A stretch of DNA of 9,129 nt from Chloroflexota bacterium (lineage in GTDB: Bacteria > Chloroflexota > Dehalococcoidia > SM23-28-2 > RBG-16-64-32), in contig JADFKX010000074.1 of the NCBI GenBank assembly GCA_022564695.1, positions 1 to 9,129 of the forward strand, given 5' to 3'. The first letter of the stretch is position 1; each line of letters starts with the position of its first letter. The position numbers and the translations under genes were made by a program. The notes below the pieces were generated by a model that was not told where the DNA came from, did not search any database, and saw only the letters and a program-made list of their open reading frames with translations. Of the stretch, positions 1 to 6,824 are shown piece after piece.

Positions 1-84
1 GGAGCTGCTTTCGCTGGCCCGCGACCGCCCCTGGCGGTGGTGAGGGAGGTCCTGGGGGTCTAGTCCTCTCGCAGCGCGCGGCTC
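1..84. other. Left flank, no assignable gene
   Basis: No gene can be supported here. Two plus-strand frames run in from the window edge and stop at 40-42 (last residues RDRPWRW) and 61-63 (last residues VREVLGV). Either could be the very end of a gene convergent with the aminotransferase, but the pieces are too short to judge. A small inverted repeat, ACCGCC/GGCGGT at 24-29 and 33-38, lies about 46 nt past the aminotransferase stop. It has no T-run, so it is only a weak candidate for a transcription end. Confidence 0.2.
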
Positions 85-1266
85 CTATAGTTTCTTGACG
101 AAGCGGCGGATGCGCTCCAGCGCCTCCTCGATGAGGTCGTGGGGAGCGGCGTAGCAGCAGCGGATGTGGCCGCGCCCGCAGTCACCGAAGGTGGAGCCGG
201 GGATCACGGCCACCTTCTCCTCCATCAATAGCCGCTCTGCGAACTCGATGTCATCGAGGCCGGTCGAGCGCACGGAGGGGAAAGCGTAGAACGCGCCGTG
301 AGGGTCGAAGCAGGTGAGGCCCATATCGTTCAGTCCGTCGACGATGAGGCGGCGTCGGGAGTCGAACTCATTCACCATGCGCTGGGCCTCCTCCTCGCCG
401 TTGCGGATCGCTTCCAATGCGGCATATTGGGAGGGGGTGGGGGCGGACATGATGACGTGTTGGTGGATCTTCATCATCGCCTCCAGGAGGTCAGCGGGGG
501 CGCAGGTCCAGCCCACCCGCCAGCCGGTCATGGCGTAAGCCTTGGAGAAACCCCCCAGGAGGATGGTGCGCTCCCGCATGCCGGGGAGGGAGGGGAAGCA
601 GGTGTGAGGCATGCCGTAGGAGAGGCGGTCATATATCTCGTCGGAGATGACGATGAGATCGCGCTTGGCGGCCAGGTCAGCGATCTCTGTCAGGCCTTCG
701 CGGGTCATCTGGGCGCCGGTGGGGTTGGAGGGGTAGCCAAGGAGGATGGCCTTGGTACGATCCGTGAGGTGGGCCTCCAAGTCCTGGGCGCTGACCCGGA
801 ATTCGGTCTCCATGCCGGTGGCGACAGGTACGAAGACGCCGCCGGCGAGCTGGCAGACCGGGAGGTAGGCTACGTAGTAGGGATCGGGCGATAGGAGCTC
901 GTCGCCGGGGTTGAGGACGGCCAGGACGGCCAGCATCAACCCCTCAGAGACGCCGATTGTGATGAGGATCTCGTTGCGAGGGTCGTAGCGGACGCCGTAT
1001 AGACGTTCCAGGTGGTCCGACACCGCCTCGCGGAGCTCTGGCAGGCCGTAGTTGGACGTGTAGTGTGTTTCGCCTTGGGCGACGGCGCGGAAGGCGGCCT
1101 GGGAGAAGCGCTCAGGGGTGACGAAGTGTGGCTCGCCCACGCCCAGGGAGATAACGCCGTCCATGTTGGCGATGAGTTCGAAGAAGCGGCGGATGCCGGA
1201 GGCGGGGAGGGTGCGAACCCTGTCAGAGATAAACTCAGGCTTGATGGTGTAAGAGCTTTCGGTCAC
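85..1266 (-). CDS. PLP-dependent class I/II aminotransferase (aspartate/aromatic type)
   Basis: A cytoplasmic fold-type I aminotransferase of 393 aa, the usual length for the AspC/AraT/PatA group. It moves an amino group between an amino acid and a 2-oxo acid using pyridoxal phosphate. Visible motifs are the YPSNPTG loop (Asn181), SDEIY (Asp209 and Tyr212, which bind the cofactor), the Schiff-base lysine in GGFSKAYAMTGWR (Lys242, with Arg249 for the phosphate), and HIRCCYA near the C-terminus (Arg369, which should hold the substrate alpha-carboxylate). Close relatives often read IRISYA there, so the double Cys is mildly unusual. The start is GTG at 1264-1266, with GGAGG ten bases upstream. 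That Shine-Dalgarno lies inside the end of the preceding gene, so translation is probably coupled. It is the last gene of the gatC-gatA operon. Substrate specificity cannot be read from sequence; aspartate or aromatic amino acids are likeliest. Confidence 0.93.
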   Translation of the reverse strand: MTESSYTIKPEFISDRVRTLPASGIRRFFELIANMDGVISLGVGEPHFVTPERFSQAAFRAVAQGETHYTSNYGLPELREAVSDHLERLYGVRYDPRNEILITIGVSEGLMLAVLAVLNPGDELLSPDPYYVAYLPVCQLAGGVFVPVATGMETEFRVSAQDLEAHLTDRTKAILLGYPSNPTGAQMTREGLTEIADLAAKRDLIVISDEIYDRLSYGMPHTCFPSLPGMRERTILLGGFSKAYAMTGWRVGWTCAPADLLEAMMKIHQHVIMSAPTPSQYAALEAIRNGEEEAQRMVNEFDSRRRLIVDGLNDMGLTCFDPHGAFYAFPSVRSTGLDDIEFAERLLMEEKVAVIPGSTFGDCGRGHIRCCYAAPHDLIEEALERIRRFVKKL

Positions 1267-1528
1267 TTCGCGGTCGCCTCCGGGGGCGAGAAAGGATCGG
1301 TTCGACGCTCCAGGCGTCGTTTGCGTAATCGTAGCAGAGGCTTAGCCTAGTGTCATCCTGGTGGGCGTCAGTGGGCGCCAGCCGAACGGTGAAGCAACGG
1401 CGGTCCGGGTGCTGCTCTTGGTGATCCACCTCGGCGACGGTGCGCCAGTGGCTGCGCCAGAGCACCCGCATAGGGCGTTCAGGGTAGCGGGCGCCAGCAT
1501 AGGCCTCGACGCTGCCGTGGCTTGTCAT
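1235..1528 (-). CDS. Small conserved-looking protein of unknown function (DUF6504-like?)
   Basis: A 97-residue soluble protein that I cannot assign a function. It has no TM segment or signal peptide. Residues about 8-75 look like a real small beta-rich domain: a tryptophan pair in VLWRSHWRTVAEV, then RRCFTVRL, then LSLCYDYANDAWSVE. This WR...V.EV...F.V...L.YD...W pattern recalls small actinobacterial and chloroflexal proteins filed as DUF6504, but that is memory, not a search. It starts 8 nt after the gatA stop with no good Shine-Dalgarno, so it probably depends on translation of gatA. The last 20 or so residues are Arg/Lys-rich (RPRRRPRSDRK). They are read through the ribosome-binding site and first codons of the aminotransferase, giving a 32-nt overlap. 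The conserved part may end near residue 78. Confidence 0.7.
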   Translation of the reverse strand: MTSHGSVEAYAGARYPERPMRVLWRSHWRTVAEVDHQEQHPDRRCFTVRLAPTDAHQDDTRLSLCYDYANDAWSVEPILSRPRRRPRSDRKLLHHQA

Positions 1529-1536
1529 GCGTCTGT

Positions 1537-3012
1537 CTACAGCTCTGGGTGCTGCTTGTGCCAGTCGTTGGCCTGCTCGTAGGCGTAAGCGGCGCGGAAC
1601 AGGCTGGGCTCGTCGAACGGCTTGGCGATGATCTGGAGGCCGATGGGGAGCCGGGAGCCGTTGTCGCCCCGGCTGAAGCCACAGGGGATGGAGATGCCCG
1701 GCAGGCCGGCGATGTTGACGGGGATGGTGAACACGTCGCTGAGGTACATCTGGAGCGGGTCGTCCGTCTTCTCACCCAGCCGGAAGGCGGTTGTCGGCGA
1801 GACCGGCGCCACAAGGACGTCGTGGTCCTGGAAAGCGGCGTCGAACTCGCGGCGGATGAGTGTACGCACCTTCTGGGCCTTCAGGTAGTAGGCATCGTAA
1901 TAGCCGGCGGAGAGGGCGTAAGTGCCCAGCATGATGCGCCGCTTCACCTCGTCCCCAAAGCCAAACTCGCGGGTCTTCTCCATGTTCTCCCACATGCTCG
2001 CGCCCTCGTTGTAGGAGTAGCCGTACTTGACGCCATCGTAGCGGGCGAGGTTGGCCGAGGCCTCGGAGGGGGCGATGATGTAGTAGACGGCCAGGGCGTG
2101 GTCGGTGGAGGGGAGGGAGACCTCCCAGTCGATCTCAGCGCCCAGGCCGGCCATCTGGTCGATGGCGGCCCGGACGGTCTGGCGGACCTGCTCGTCCATC
2201 CCTTCCACGAAGTACTCCTTGGGTACGCCGATGCGCATCCCCTTCAGGTCGGGCGCCAGCGCCTCGGTGACGGTGGGGACATCCAGGGTAGCGGAGGTGG
2301 AGTCGCGCTCATCGTGCCCGGCGACCGCCTGGAAGACGAGGGCGGCGTCACGAACGGAGCGGGTGAGGGGGCCGATCTGGTCCAGAGAGGAGCCGAAGGC
2401 GATGAGGCCGTAGCGGGAGACGCGGCCGTAGGTGGGCTTGAGGCCGACGATGCCGGAGTGGGAGGCGGGCTGACGGATGGAGCCGCCGGTATCGGAGCCG
2501 AGGGCGTAGAACGCCATGCCTGCGGACACGGCGGCGGCGGAGCCGGAGGAGGAGCCGCCGGGGACGCGCTCCTTGTCCCAGGGGTTGAGTGTGGGCCCGA
2601 AGGCTGAGTTCTCGCCGGAGGAGCCCATAGCGAACTCGTCCATGTTGGCCTTCCCCAGCATCACGCATCCGGCTTCCTTCAGCCGCTGGACGGCGAAGGC
2701 GTCGTAAGGGGGTATGAAGCTCTCCAGGATGCGGGAGCCGCAGGTGGTGCGGACCCCCTTGGTGCAGAGCACGTCCTTGATGGCGACGGGTATGCCGGTG
2801 AGGGGGCCTGCATCGCCGCGGGCGATGCGCTCGTCGGCCGCCTCGGCCTGTGCCAGCGCCTCTTCTTCGGTGAGGGTGAGGAAAGCGTGGAGGGAGTCGT
2901 CGAGGGCTCGCACGCGATCGAAGGCGGCGCGGGTAAGCTCTACGGATGACACCTCGCGCCGGGCCAGGAGGTCTGCGGCCTCGTGGGCGGCCAGGTAGTG
3001 AAGGGGGTCCAT
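1537..3012 (-). CDS. gatA: Aspartyl/glutamyl-tRNA amidotransferase subunit A
   Basis: The glutaminase subunit of the GatCAB complex. It releases ammonia from glutamine, which GatB uses to turn Glu-tRNA(Gln) into Gln-tRNA(Gln) and/or Asp-tRNA(Asn) into Asn-tRNA(Asn) in the cytoplasm. At 491 aa it is a typical full-length GatA of the amidase-signature family. The Ser-cisSer-Lys triad is intact: Lys79 in GIPVAIKD, Ser154 in the glycine/serine loop PGGSSSGSAAA, and nucleophile Ser178 in GSDTGGSIRQPA. These numbers match those known for bacterial GatA. Other family blocks are GKANMDEFAMGSS, GLKPTYGRVSRYGL and the C-terminal NIAGLPGISIPCGF. The ATG is preceded by AGGGA about 8 nt upstream. It lies 77 nt downstream of gatC in the same direction. 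gatB is not in the window, so it must be elsewhere for the complex to work. Confidence 0.98.
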   Translation of the reverse strand: MDPLHYLAAHEAADLLARREVSSVELTRAAFDRVRALDDSLHAFLTLTEEEALAQAEAADERIARGDAGPLTGIPVAIKDVLCTKGVRTTCGSRILESFIPPYDAFAVQRLKEAGCVMLGKANMDEFAMGSSGENSAFGPTLNPWDKERVPGGSSSGSAAAVSAGMAFYALGSDTGGSIRQPASHSGIVGLKPTYGRVSRYGLIAFGSSLDQIGPLTRSVRDAALVFQAVAGHDERDSTSATLDVPTVTEALAPDLKGMRIGVPKEYFVEGMDEQVRQTVRAAIDQMAGLGAEIDWEVSLPSTDHALAVYYIIAPSEASANLARYDGVKYGYSYNEGASMWENMEKTREFGFGDEVKRRIMLGTYALSAGYYDAYYLKAQKVRTLIRREFDAAFQDHDVLVAPVSPTTAFRLGEKTDDPLQMYLSDVFTIPVNIAGLPGISIPCGFSRGDNGSRLPIGLQIIAKPFDEPSLFRAAYAYEQANDWHKQHPEL

Positions 3013-3089
3013 CTAGCTATCCCTGTGCAGTGAAGTGCGCGGCTCGGTATAGAGTGTTCATCAAGCCTAGGACATCTGGTCCCTGCAAC

Positions 3090-3377
3090 TCATTCCAGGA
3101 TGGCGCGGACTCGGAAGTGGTCGCCCTCGCGCTGGGGGGCGTTGGCTAGCACCTCCTCCTTATCGATGGAGGGGTGGGGCTCGTCGTCCCGCATGACGTT
3201 GTGCATGGCTAGTGTGTGGGCGGTGGGCGGGACGTTCTCCGTGTCCACTTCCTGAAGGCGCTGGAAGTAGTCGAGTATCAGAGAGAGCTGGCTCTGAAAG
3301 CGCGCCACCTCGTCGTCGCTGAGGCCGACGCGGGCGAGCCTGGCGTTATGCCGTACTTCTTCCGGAGTGAGGGGCAA
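3090..3377 (-). CDS. gatC: Aspartyl/glutamyl-tRNA amidotransferase subunit C
   Basis: The small subunit that wraps around and stabilises GatA-GatB in the tRNA-dependent amidotransferase. The family start LTPEEVRHNARLARVGLSDDE, the FQSQLSLILDYF helix and the later MRDDEP and FRVRAILE blocks are all present. I place the start at the TTG at 3375-3377, giving 95 aa, the normal GatC length. AGGAG lies 8 nt upstream of this TTG. The frame also has an ATG at 3417-3419, which would give 109 aa. That ATG overlaps a perfect TATAAT box, adds 14 residues unlike GatC, and has no Shine-Dalgarno. This is the first gene of the leftward operon with gatA, the small unknown gene and the aminotransferase. Confidence 0.95.
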   Translation of the reverse strand: MPLTPEEVRHNARLARVGLSDDEVARFQSQLSLILDYFQRLQEVDTENVPPTAHTLAMHNVMRDDEPHPSIDKEEVLANAPQREGDHFRVRAILE

Positions 3378-3417
3378 GAATATCTCTCCTGCGGTGTATA
3401 TGGGGCAGGTAGAAACC

Positions 3418-3426
3418 ATTATAGCA
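3418..3426 (-). promoter_or_regulatory. Extended -10 promoter for the gatC operon
   Basis: Read on the minus strand, the sequence is TGCTATAAT: a perfect -10 hexamer preceded by the TGn extended -10 motif. No good -35 hexamer is seen 16-18 nt upstream (about CTACCT), which fits an extended -10 promoter. Transcription would begin near 3411, leaving about 34 nt of leader with AGGAG before the TTG start of gatC. The call rests on the consensus match and on its fit with the chosen gatC start. Confidence 0.6.
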
Positions 3427-3444
3427 GCGTGACGTTTTACAGGT

Positions 3445-3468
3445 AGGCCGGTGTTTGTTCACCGGCCT
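3445..3468. promoter_or_regulatory. 9-bp perfect dyad in the divergent control region
   Basis: AGGCCGGTG at 3445-3453 is followed after a 6-nt spacer (TTTGTT) by its exact reverse complement CACCGGCCT at 3460-3468. It lies between the gatC promoter and the methyltransferase gene. It touches the -35 zone of gatC and contains the candidate -35 (TTGTTC) of the rightward promoter. This could be an operator acting on both directions. A bidirectional terminator is unlikely, since no transcript ends here. No regulator is identified. Confidence 0.4.
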
Positions 3469-3484
3469 TACCGCGCGATAGTAT
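3455..3484 (+). promoter_or_regulatory. Candidate promoter for the methyltransferase-PBP unit
   Basis: TTGTTC at 3455-3460 and TAGTAT at 3479-3484 are separated by 18 nt and would place transcription start near 3491. They match the sigma-70-type consensus at 3 of 6 and 4 of 6 positions, so the call is weak. It would leave a leader of about 25 nt before the ATG at 3516, and would make the in-frame ATG at 3483 part of the -10 rather than a start codon. Confidence 0.3.
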
Positions 3485-3515
3485 GAATGTATTGAGTGGA
3501 CAGCAGGAAGTGGAG

Positions 3516-4235
3516 ATGGTAGATAAGCGCGCCTCCCTCGGTCATCCCAGCCAGATATGGACGCGAGGGCTGGAGCGCCGCCTGGAGATGATGCGAAGGG
3601 AGGTGCCGCTGGAGGGGAAGCGCATCCTGGACATCGGTTGCGGTGTGGGGGCGTTCGTAAGGCGGCTGCGCGAGTTCTCCCAGGACGTATACGGGGTGGA
3701 CATCGATGAGGAGCGGGTGCGCGAAGGGGCGGCGCAGGTGCCGAACCTGGCGCTGTCCGTGGGCGAGTACCTCCCATTCGCCGACGACACGTTCGACGTG
3801 GCGCTTCTGCACGAGGTGATCGAGCACGTCACGGATGATCTCGTTACCCTGCGGGAGGTGCGCCGCGTGCTCCGGCCGAACGGCCGGGCGGTGGTCTTCT
3901 GTCCGAACCGCCTGTACCCGTTCGAGACGCACGGCGTGTTCCTGGGGAGGCGATACGTGTTCGGGAACGTGCCGCTGGTGAACTGGTTACCGGATGTCAT
4001 TCGTAATCGGTTAGTGCCCCACGCCAGGGCCTACACCCACGCGGGCCTCCAGCGGCTGTACCGCCGGGCCGGTCTCCGCGCGCGTCTGCATGCGTACGTC
4101 TTCCCGGGGTTTGACCACGTGACGGCGCGGCGCAAGCTGGTTGGTAAGGCGCTGCGGATAGCGCTTTACCCGTTGGAGCGCACCCCGCTGCGAATCTTTG
4201 GACTATCGCACTTCGTTGTACTAGAGAAGGTCTGA
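3516..4235 (+). CDS. Class I SAM-dependent methyltransferase
   Basis: A cytoplasmic methyltransferase of the Methyltransf_11/UbiE-like type; the acceptor is unknown. In the 239-aa form starting at 3516, motif I ILDIGCGVGAF is at about residues 37-46 and binds S-adenosylmethionine. The acidic end of strand 2 is GVDIDEE (about 60-66), followed by FDVALLHEVIEHV and the post-IV block LREVRRVLRPNG. The later FCPNRLYPFETHG stretch resembles methyltransferases found near lipid or polysaccharide genes. I chose ATG 3516 because AGGAAG precedes it by 5 nt. The in-frame ATG at 3483 has no Shine-Dalgarno and falls in a candidate -10 box, but a 250-aa product from there cannot be excluded. The stop is 7 nt before the PBP gene, so the two are probably cotranscribed, which hints at a role in envelope chemistry. 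Confidence 0.88.
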   Translation: MVDKRASLGHPSQIWTRGLERRLEMMRREVPLEGKRILDIGCGVGAFVRRLREFSQDVYGVDIDEERVREGAAQVPNLALSVGEYLPFADDTFDVALLHEVIEHVTDDLVTLREVRRVLRPNGRAVVFCPNRLYPFETHGVFLGRRYVFGNVPLVNWLPDVIRNRLVPHARAYTHAGLQRLYRRAGLRARLHAYVFPGFDHVTARRKLVGKALRIALYPLERTPLRIFGLSHFVVLEKV

Positions 4236-4242
4236 TCTCCCT

Positions 4243-6678
4243 ATGGCTAGGATTTACAAGTACAGGCGGAACCGCGTAAAGCGGGCGGCGCTGCAGCGCA
4301 GCCGCCTGATGCGTGCTCGCTGGCATTGGCTCTTGAGCATGACGATGGTCGCGGTCCTGGGTGGACTGGTGGCTGTCGGCGTGTTCGGGTTCCTCATCTA
4401 CCGCGCCTACGCCTATGACCTCGTGGCCCCCGAGGACGCGATCGCCAATTCAGTCATCGGGACTAGCATCGCCTACGACCGTAACGGAGAGTACCTGTAC
4501 GAGTACATCGATAGCCTGGGTGGGCTACGCAACCCGGTTCCGCTGGAGGAGATGTCGCAGTACATGATCGATGCCACAGTGTCCACGGAGGACGCAAGCT
4601 TCTACGGCAACCCGGGGATCAACTTCAAGGGGTTGCTCAGGGCGGCCTCTGAGAACCTGACACCGTTCGGCCCGGGCTTTTTCGAAGGGAGCGGCGGCAG
4701 CTCCATCACCCAGCAGTTGGTGAAGAACGTCTACATCGAGCCTGAGAAGCGGTTCGACCGCCGCATCGAGCGCAAGGTGAAGGAGACGGTAATCGCTCTG
4801 GAGCTGAAGCGGAAGTATTCCGACGATCAGATACTGGAGTGGTATCTAAACACCATCGATTACCTCAACTTTTCCTTCGGCGTGGAGGCGGCCGCTCAGC
4901 GCTACTTCGGCGTCTCCGCTAAAGATCTGACGCTAGCCCAGGCAGCGATGCTGGCTGGGATTCCGCAGGCCCCCGGCCTCTACTCCCCTGTCGTGCCGGA
5001 CAACGTGGAGCGGGCGAATGCGCGGCAGCGGGAAGTGCTGAACCTGATGGTCAAGCACAGCTACATTACACAGGCTGAGGCGGACGAGGCGGCGGCGGAG
5101 GAGCTGACGTACGAGAAGAGTGGCTTCTTTATCCAGGCCCCCCACTTCGTGTTCTACGTCCGGGACGAGCTGCGGAAGATGTGCGAGAAGGGGATGTTCG
5201 ATCCGCCGGGCGATTTGTCTTGCGAGAAAGTAGTGTCCCAGGGCGGCCTGCGCATAACCACCTCCTTGGACATGGGCCTCCAGCGCATCGGCGAGGGGGT
5301 AATCGAGAGCGTTATCAGCAGCAATGAGGAGCGGTTTGGGGGGCACAACGGCGCCATCGTAGCGATCCGGTCGGGAACGGGTGAAATCTTGACCTACGTT
5401 GGCAGCCGTGACTTCTTCCGTGATGACATCGATGGGCAGGTGGATATCATCTCCGCAGAACGATCGCACGGGTCAACGATGAAGCCGTTCACTTATCTGA
5501 CGGCGTTTGAGCAGGGCTGGGTGCCTTCGACTCTTGTGCGGGACGCGCCGTTGAATCTGGATGTGGGCGGCAACCAAGTGTCCGTGAACAATTGGAATAA
5601 GAAATACTTGGGTAACATCACAGTCCGCAAGGCGCTTTCGGAGTCAGTGAACGTGCCGGCGGTTAACACGGTGATGGAGGTGGGGATCACGGAGTTCCAG
5701 GAGACGGCCCATCGCTTGGGGATCACCGGCCTTAGGCGCAATGATTGCGGGCCGACCATCACCCTTGGCGCCTGCGAGGTGAAAATGATCGATCAGGTCT
5801 ACGCCTACAGCGTGTTGGCCAACGGCGGCAAGATGATGGGCATCCCCACGGTGCAAGACTTGCCGGACGGCTTCCGTGAGCTGGACCCAGTGGCCGTACT
5901 TCGGATCGAGGATGCAGAGGGGAACCTGCTCTACGAGTTCGAGCGGCCTGAGGAGCGGCAGGTCGTGAAGCCGGAGCACGCGTACATGATTACGGATATC
6001 CTGTCCAATAATGCGATCCAGTGGAGCAGGCTCACCTTCGGCTGGACAGCGACCTCCAAGACTGGGACCAGCGAGGACTTCCGAGACAACGTAGTGCTGG
6101 GATACTCGCCGGGGCCTGATGGGTTGGTGGTGGACGTGTGGATGGGCAACGCGGACAACACCCCCATGGCCGAGGGCGCCTTTAGCTCTGCCGGCGCAGG
6201 CCCCATGTGGAAGGCCTTCATGGCTGAGGCGCACGAGTACTTGGAGATACCCAAGGCGAAGTTTGAGGTGCCGGAAACTATAACCATCGCCAAGTGTAGC
6301 GGGCGGTCAGAGTCGTTTGTGAAGGACGAGCAGCCGACGAAACCGGGTACCTGCAAGGCGCCGAAGCTGGACACGAGCGGAATCGAATCGCCGACGCCCA
6401 CTCCCACTCCCAAGGTACCCAAGTTCAAGCCCCGCAACGTCCCCTCACCCACCTCTACTCCAGAGCCTGATTCCACGCCCACGCCTACGCCTACGCCCAC
6501 GCCTGGTGCCACACCCACGCCGGAACTGACACCAACACCAACGCTGGAGCCCTCGCCTTCTCCGGAGGCGACGCCGGACGGGGCAGGCCCAGGGCAGGGC
6601 GTCAACCAGACTAACAACGCGGCGGAAGATGGGGCGTATGGCCCCAGGCGCTTGCTCGTGCTAGCCTGGCCTGGATGA
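4243..6678 (+). CDS. Class A penicillin-binding protein (PBP1A-type glycosyltransferase/transpeptidase)
   Basis: A bifunctional peptidoglycan synthase of 811 aa that polymerises lipid II and cross-links stem peptides outside the membrane. A basic cytoplasmic tail (1-28) precedes one membrane anchor at about 30-55. The GT51 glycosyltransferase domain has the catalytic Glu116 in STEDASFYG, GSSITQQLVKN (152-162), and the LELKRKYSDDQILEWYLN helix with Glu187. The transpeptidase domain has STMK (nucleophile Ser411, Lys414), SVN (468-470) and KTGT (606-609). All catalytic motifs are intact. The tail from about 716 to 780 is a Thr/Pro-rich disordered segment. All six cysteines (314, 327, 502, 511, 685, 704) fall outside the membrane in close pairs. 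The GT51 loop before GSS is a few residues longer than in the Escherichia coli type. The ribosome-binding site is weak (GAGAAGG, spacing 12), so coupling to the methyltransferase 7 nt upstream is likely. Confidence 0.97.
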   Translation: MARIYKYRRNRVKRAALQRSRLMRARWHWLLSMTMVAVLGGLVAVGVFGFLIYRAYAYDLVAPEDAIANSVIGTSIAYDRNGEYLYEYIDSLGGLRNPVPLEEMSQYMIDATVSTEDASFYGNPGINFKGLLRAASENLTPFGPGFFEGSGGSSITQQLVKNVYIEPEKRFDRRIERKVKETVIALELKRKYSDDQILEWYLNTIDYLNFSFGVEAAAQRYFGVSAKDLTLAQAAMLAGIPQAPGLYSPVVPDNVERANARQREVLNLMVKHSYITQAEADEAAAEELTYEKSGFFIQAPHFVFYVRDELRKMCEKGMFDPPGDLSCEKVVSQGGLRITTSLDMGLQRIGEGVIESVISSNEERFGGHNGAIVAIRSGTGEILTYVGSRDFFRDDIDGQVDIISAERSHGSTMKPFTYLTAFEQGWVPSTLVRDAPLNLDVGGNQVSVNNWNKKYLGNITVRKALSESVNVPAVNTVMEVGITEFQETAHRLGITGLRRNDCGPTITLGACEVKMIDQVYAYSVLANGGKMMGIPTVQDLPDGFRELDPVAVLRIEDAEGNLLYEFERPEERQVVKPEHAYMITDILSNNAIQWSRLTFGWTATSKTGTSEDFRDNVVLGYSPGPDGLVVDVWMGNADNTPMAEGAFSSAGAGPMWKAFMAEAHEYLEIPKAKFEVPETITIAKCSGRSESFVKDEQPTKPGTCKAPKLDTSGIESPTPTPTPKVPKFKPRNVPSPTSTPEPDSTPTPTPTPTPGATPTPELTPTPTLEPSPSPEATPDGAGPGQGVNQTNNAAEDGAYGPRRLLVLAWPG
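6475..6504 (+). repeat. Tandem hexamer repeat encoding (Thr-Pro)5 in the PBP tail
   Basis: Five adjacent copies of ACGCC(C/T) code for Thr-Pro repeated five times, residues 745-754 of the PBP. Looser Thr-Pro and Ser-Pro codons surround it from about 6388 to 6560. The unit is 6 bp, so copy-number change by slippage would keep the reading frame and only alter tail length. Confidence 0.85.
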
Positions 6679-6824
6679 TGGGCGGCCTGCCCGCGCTACG
6701 TTAGGGGCGGAGCCGGAACAGGGGCCGAACGTATCACTGATGCACCACGGGTTGCCGCTAGTTCGATGTCCTGTGCCTGAGGATACCCAGGGAGTAAGAT
6801 TGAGGGGAAAGGCTAGCCAGAGAC
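6679..6824 (+). other. 146-nt spacer between the PBP and channel genes
   Basis: No coding potential is evident. GGGC-GGCCT-GCCC at 6680-6692 could form a 4-bp hairpin just after the PBP stop, but no T-run follows. TAAGAT at 6795-6800 resembles a -10 box without a convincing -35. AAAGG at 6808-6812 sits 12 nt before the channel ATG and is a poor ribosome-binding site. Whether the channel gene has its own promoter or is read through from the PBP gene cannot be decided. Confidence 0.4.

Noticed and set aside
1..63. C-terminal end of a convergent plus-strand gene
   Set aside because: Two frames could end here, but 13-20 residues without a motif cannot support a gene call.
1522..2607. Long plus-strand ORF (361 codons) opposite gatA
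   Set aside because: It lies antisense to a clear gatA. Its product is Gly/Val/Ala/Asp-rich with no domain, as expected from the reverse of GC-rich codons.
3346..4000. Minus-strand ORFs opposite gatC and the methyltransferase
   Set aside because: They are Pro/Arg/Ser-rich shadows covering two well-supported genes and have no recognisable domain.
5644..6617. Overlapping minus-strand ORFs opposite the PBP, including a Gly/Val repeat protein
   Set aside because: The Gly-Val repeats are the reverse complement of the Thr-Pro codons. There is no independent evidence for a gene.
6680..6692. Possible terminator hairpin after the PBP stop
   Set aside because: The stem is 4 bp and no T-run follows, which is too weak to call a terminator.
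6697..6733. TACGTT ... AACGTA inverted repeat after the PBP gene
   Set aside because: The arms are only 6 bp with a 25-nt spacer, which is easily due to chance.
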